64,000 nt of DNA, from assembly GCA_017562135.1 (NCBI GenBank), contig QEYB01000228.1, positions 434,001 through 498,000 on the forward strand, read 5' to 3'. This document shows positions 62,301-64,000 of this stretch, piece after piece (position 1 is the first letter of the stretch; every line of letters starts with the position of its first letter). A program made the translations under genes and the position numbers. Source of the stretch: Dipylidium caninum (taxonomy: Eukaryota > Platyhelminthes > Cestoda > Cyclophyllidea > Dipylidiidae). The notes under the pieces are model-generated. The model searched no databases and was not told the DNA's origin. It saw nothing but the letters and a program-made list of their open reading frames with translations.

Positions 62301-62573
62301 CTCCACTTTCTCATTCGCCCTCTTTCTTGCTAGCTCCGCAGACTCGGGGCAAAGGCCTCGTCTGAGTTATTTATGAACGCCGCCAGGTTGTGCTTAGGGT
62401 GTCTGAAACCACCTCACCGCGAAGGGGAAGCCATGCATTTAATCCTCGCGTCTCCATTTTCCATGACTATTCCCCAGTGGTTGGCTGTCCGCAGTAGCAT
62501 TGGCCATCCGCTTCCCTCGCTTGAACATTCAAAATGACGAAAATTTGGGGTCGAGAGGCTTAAAACCTCATAC

Positions 62574-62918
62574 CGACCCATCAAATCCTCTCCCCACGGA
62601 CGGGGATGTTGGGGGGGGGAGGGGGGACTTTGCGTAATAGACTGTGAGACGTGATGAAGTCGGCGCAGAGGTTGCACCTCCATGATGGTTACGTCGTCTC
62701 ATCGAATTCGAGTTCTTGCTGCTGATCAGAGACTCGGCGCCCCTCGAGGTGAGCACATTAACTTTTGACATCATGTGCAACTCTTCGAGGAGATGCTCCA
62801 CGTCGGCTTCCAACGAAGTACAGCCAGTCGTGCGCAATTTGTATGACCTGACATGGAGAGAATGCGTCTCTGTGGCTTCCAGCCTCACCTCGACGTCAGA
62901 GACGTCAGGAGCGATGGA
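62574..62918 (-). CDS. Candidate internal coding exon, 115 codons, unrecognised
   Basis: On the minus strand a strong acceptor (CCCTTCTTTTAG, AG at 62920-62919) opens a frame of exactly 115 codons that reaches a GTATGAG donor with GT at 62573-62572, phase 0 at both ends. The translation has an acidic, leucine-rich, helix-like segment (SLEADVEHLLEELHMM) and a basic patch (MRRRNHH). I do not recognise a family. The plus strand of the same segment is also open, so the strand is uncertain. Confidence 0.27.
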
Positions 62919-64000
62919 CTAAAAGAAGGGCCGAGTGGAGTCGGCGCCACAACACCAAACCGATCAGCGGTGGATCCACTTCATCCTCTACGCTCACGTG
63001 AACTACCAAAGTGCGGACAATTCAAAGTGAAGAGGCGAAAACCGCTCCCCCTTAGGTGAAAGACAAGGCCGCATGTCGACCCTTCAACGCCGCCTGCACC
63101 TCGTCGTGTCAGACGTTCGAAAAACCCTTCCGATGGCCTTCACGCTGGCGAATCCTCTGCCACGGAGGATAATAACGAGGTGGCAGAGTCTACCTGCCTC
63201 CCTCGGGGATGAGTCTCTCAGTTGTCCTCAGTGGTTCCGACGTCAAGATCCGTTGGTCGAACTCTGGAAGACGGTCGACGAGGCCGCCGTGAAGATAACT
63301 TCACCAATTCAGTCTGCCGACACCCGCCCTTCAAGCGGACGTTTCCTTTCCTGTACTCGCCGAAGGCCCTGCCCCCTTCGCCCTACCTCCTCCACCTCCA
63401 CCTCCTCGCCCTCCATTTGCCCCTTTTCGCGCCTCCGAGACTCCGGCACCGCCGCGGCGGAGGCCCGACTTCGGCCGGCCACGTTCACGCATGATTTGAC
63501 ATTTAATCCAACCGCAGTGATTCGCAGAGCCTCCTATGCTATCCTCCGCCTCGTTTGTAGCCTCCTGCCTTCCGGACCACCCAAGTCGGCCAGTCAGCCG
63601 TGTCGACATGACATTTTAAGGGTAGAAGCAAACATAAATTACCCTCTTCTTTTTTATAATTTCTCATCATTGAGGTTGGGGATGAAGCCGGCGACTCGGA
63701 GGGAGACGCCACAGCACTCTCAGCACCAGTCAGATTTGAGCTGACGAGAAAGGGCGATTCACCTGAAGGCGGGTAGAGGCGTCCGCGGGGTCGGTCGCCC
63801 TCCTCCGCAGCGGAGCGGGGAGGCGGAGCAAGAAATGACAGGGTTTCGTGTACTTCTCCACCGCCTCCATTAATCCTCCGGACACATGACTCACGGCTGG
63901 TGCTCATTATTCCCACTCCACGGACAAAACAATAAATACTCCCCGCCCCCCTCGCCAGGGAGGAGCATCGCCCGACGAGTGCGTTGTCCCCGCGCCGGTG
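62919..64000. other. No gene confidently recognised
   Basis: A 223-codon plus frame (63073-63744) and overlapping minus frames exist. A minus-strand CTTCAG|GTGAAT donor-like site lies near 63753. No domain is recognisable on either strand, and the window ends here. Confidence 0.4.

Noticed and set aside
63073..63744. 223-codon plus-strand frame
   Set aside because: Low-complexity Thr/Ser/Pro/Arg content, both strands open, no domain.
1..64000. Bacterial-type features (operons, CRISPR, phage)
   Set aside because: No arrays of spaced repeats, no ribosome-binding-site-led gene strings, and the only clear gene is an animal receptor with splice signals.

Overview
This is animal genomic DNA with one clear protein-coding gene. 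The organism is a bilaterian invertebrate. A low-density, repeat-rich, moderately GC-rich genome with a very divergent Robo protein would suit a flatworm such as a tapeworm or fluke, but nothing here proves the taxon.

The gene lies on the minus strand at 9432-13292. It is a single 1286-codon exon encoding a complete Roundabout (Robo) axon-guidance receptor: signal peptide, five Ig domains, three FN3 domains, one transmembrane segment, and a cytoplasmic tail with a CC1-like tyrosine motif and a CC2-like polyproline run. A branch-point and splice-acceptor signal sits 23 nt upstream of the start codon, so at least one 5' exon lies further upstream (higher coordinates). A cluster of four CCAAT boxes followed by an ATG-free stretch and a GTAAGT donor, near 20.67-20.92 kb on the minus strand, is a candidate promoter and first exon. 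The link to the gene is inference.

Most of the rest is repeats. From left to right these are: a 138-bp tandem duplication (775-1050); a large inverted repeat whose arms (6.9-8.5 kb and 13.75-16.0 kb) flank the robo exon; a second inverted repeat with arms of about 0.9 kb around an 0.89-kb spacer (25.5-28.2 kb); a tandem duplication at 30.8-32.8 kb; an AT-rich island (36.85-37.45 kb); a diverged tandem duplication at 42.2-46.8 kb that holds a block of about 415 bp identical in both copies apart from two simple-repeat lengths; and a diverged interspersed family at 52-61 kb with a fragment at 23.8 kb.

The most unusual signal is a 16-bp palindrome, GTCAC-N6-GTGAC with centre RNRTRY. It occurs ten times (plus one copy with a single mismatch), mostly in unrelated flanks. 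Random sequence would give about 0.06 copies of the ten fixed bases in 64 kb. A few short open frames at 36.5 kb and 59-63 kb have coding-like or splice-bounded structure, but in places both strands are open, so they are listed only as weak candidates.
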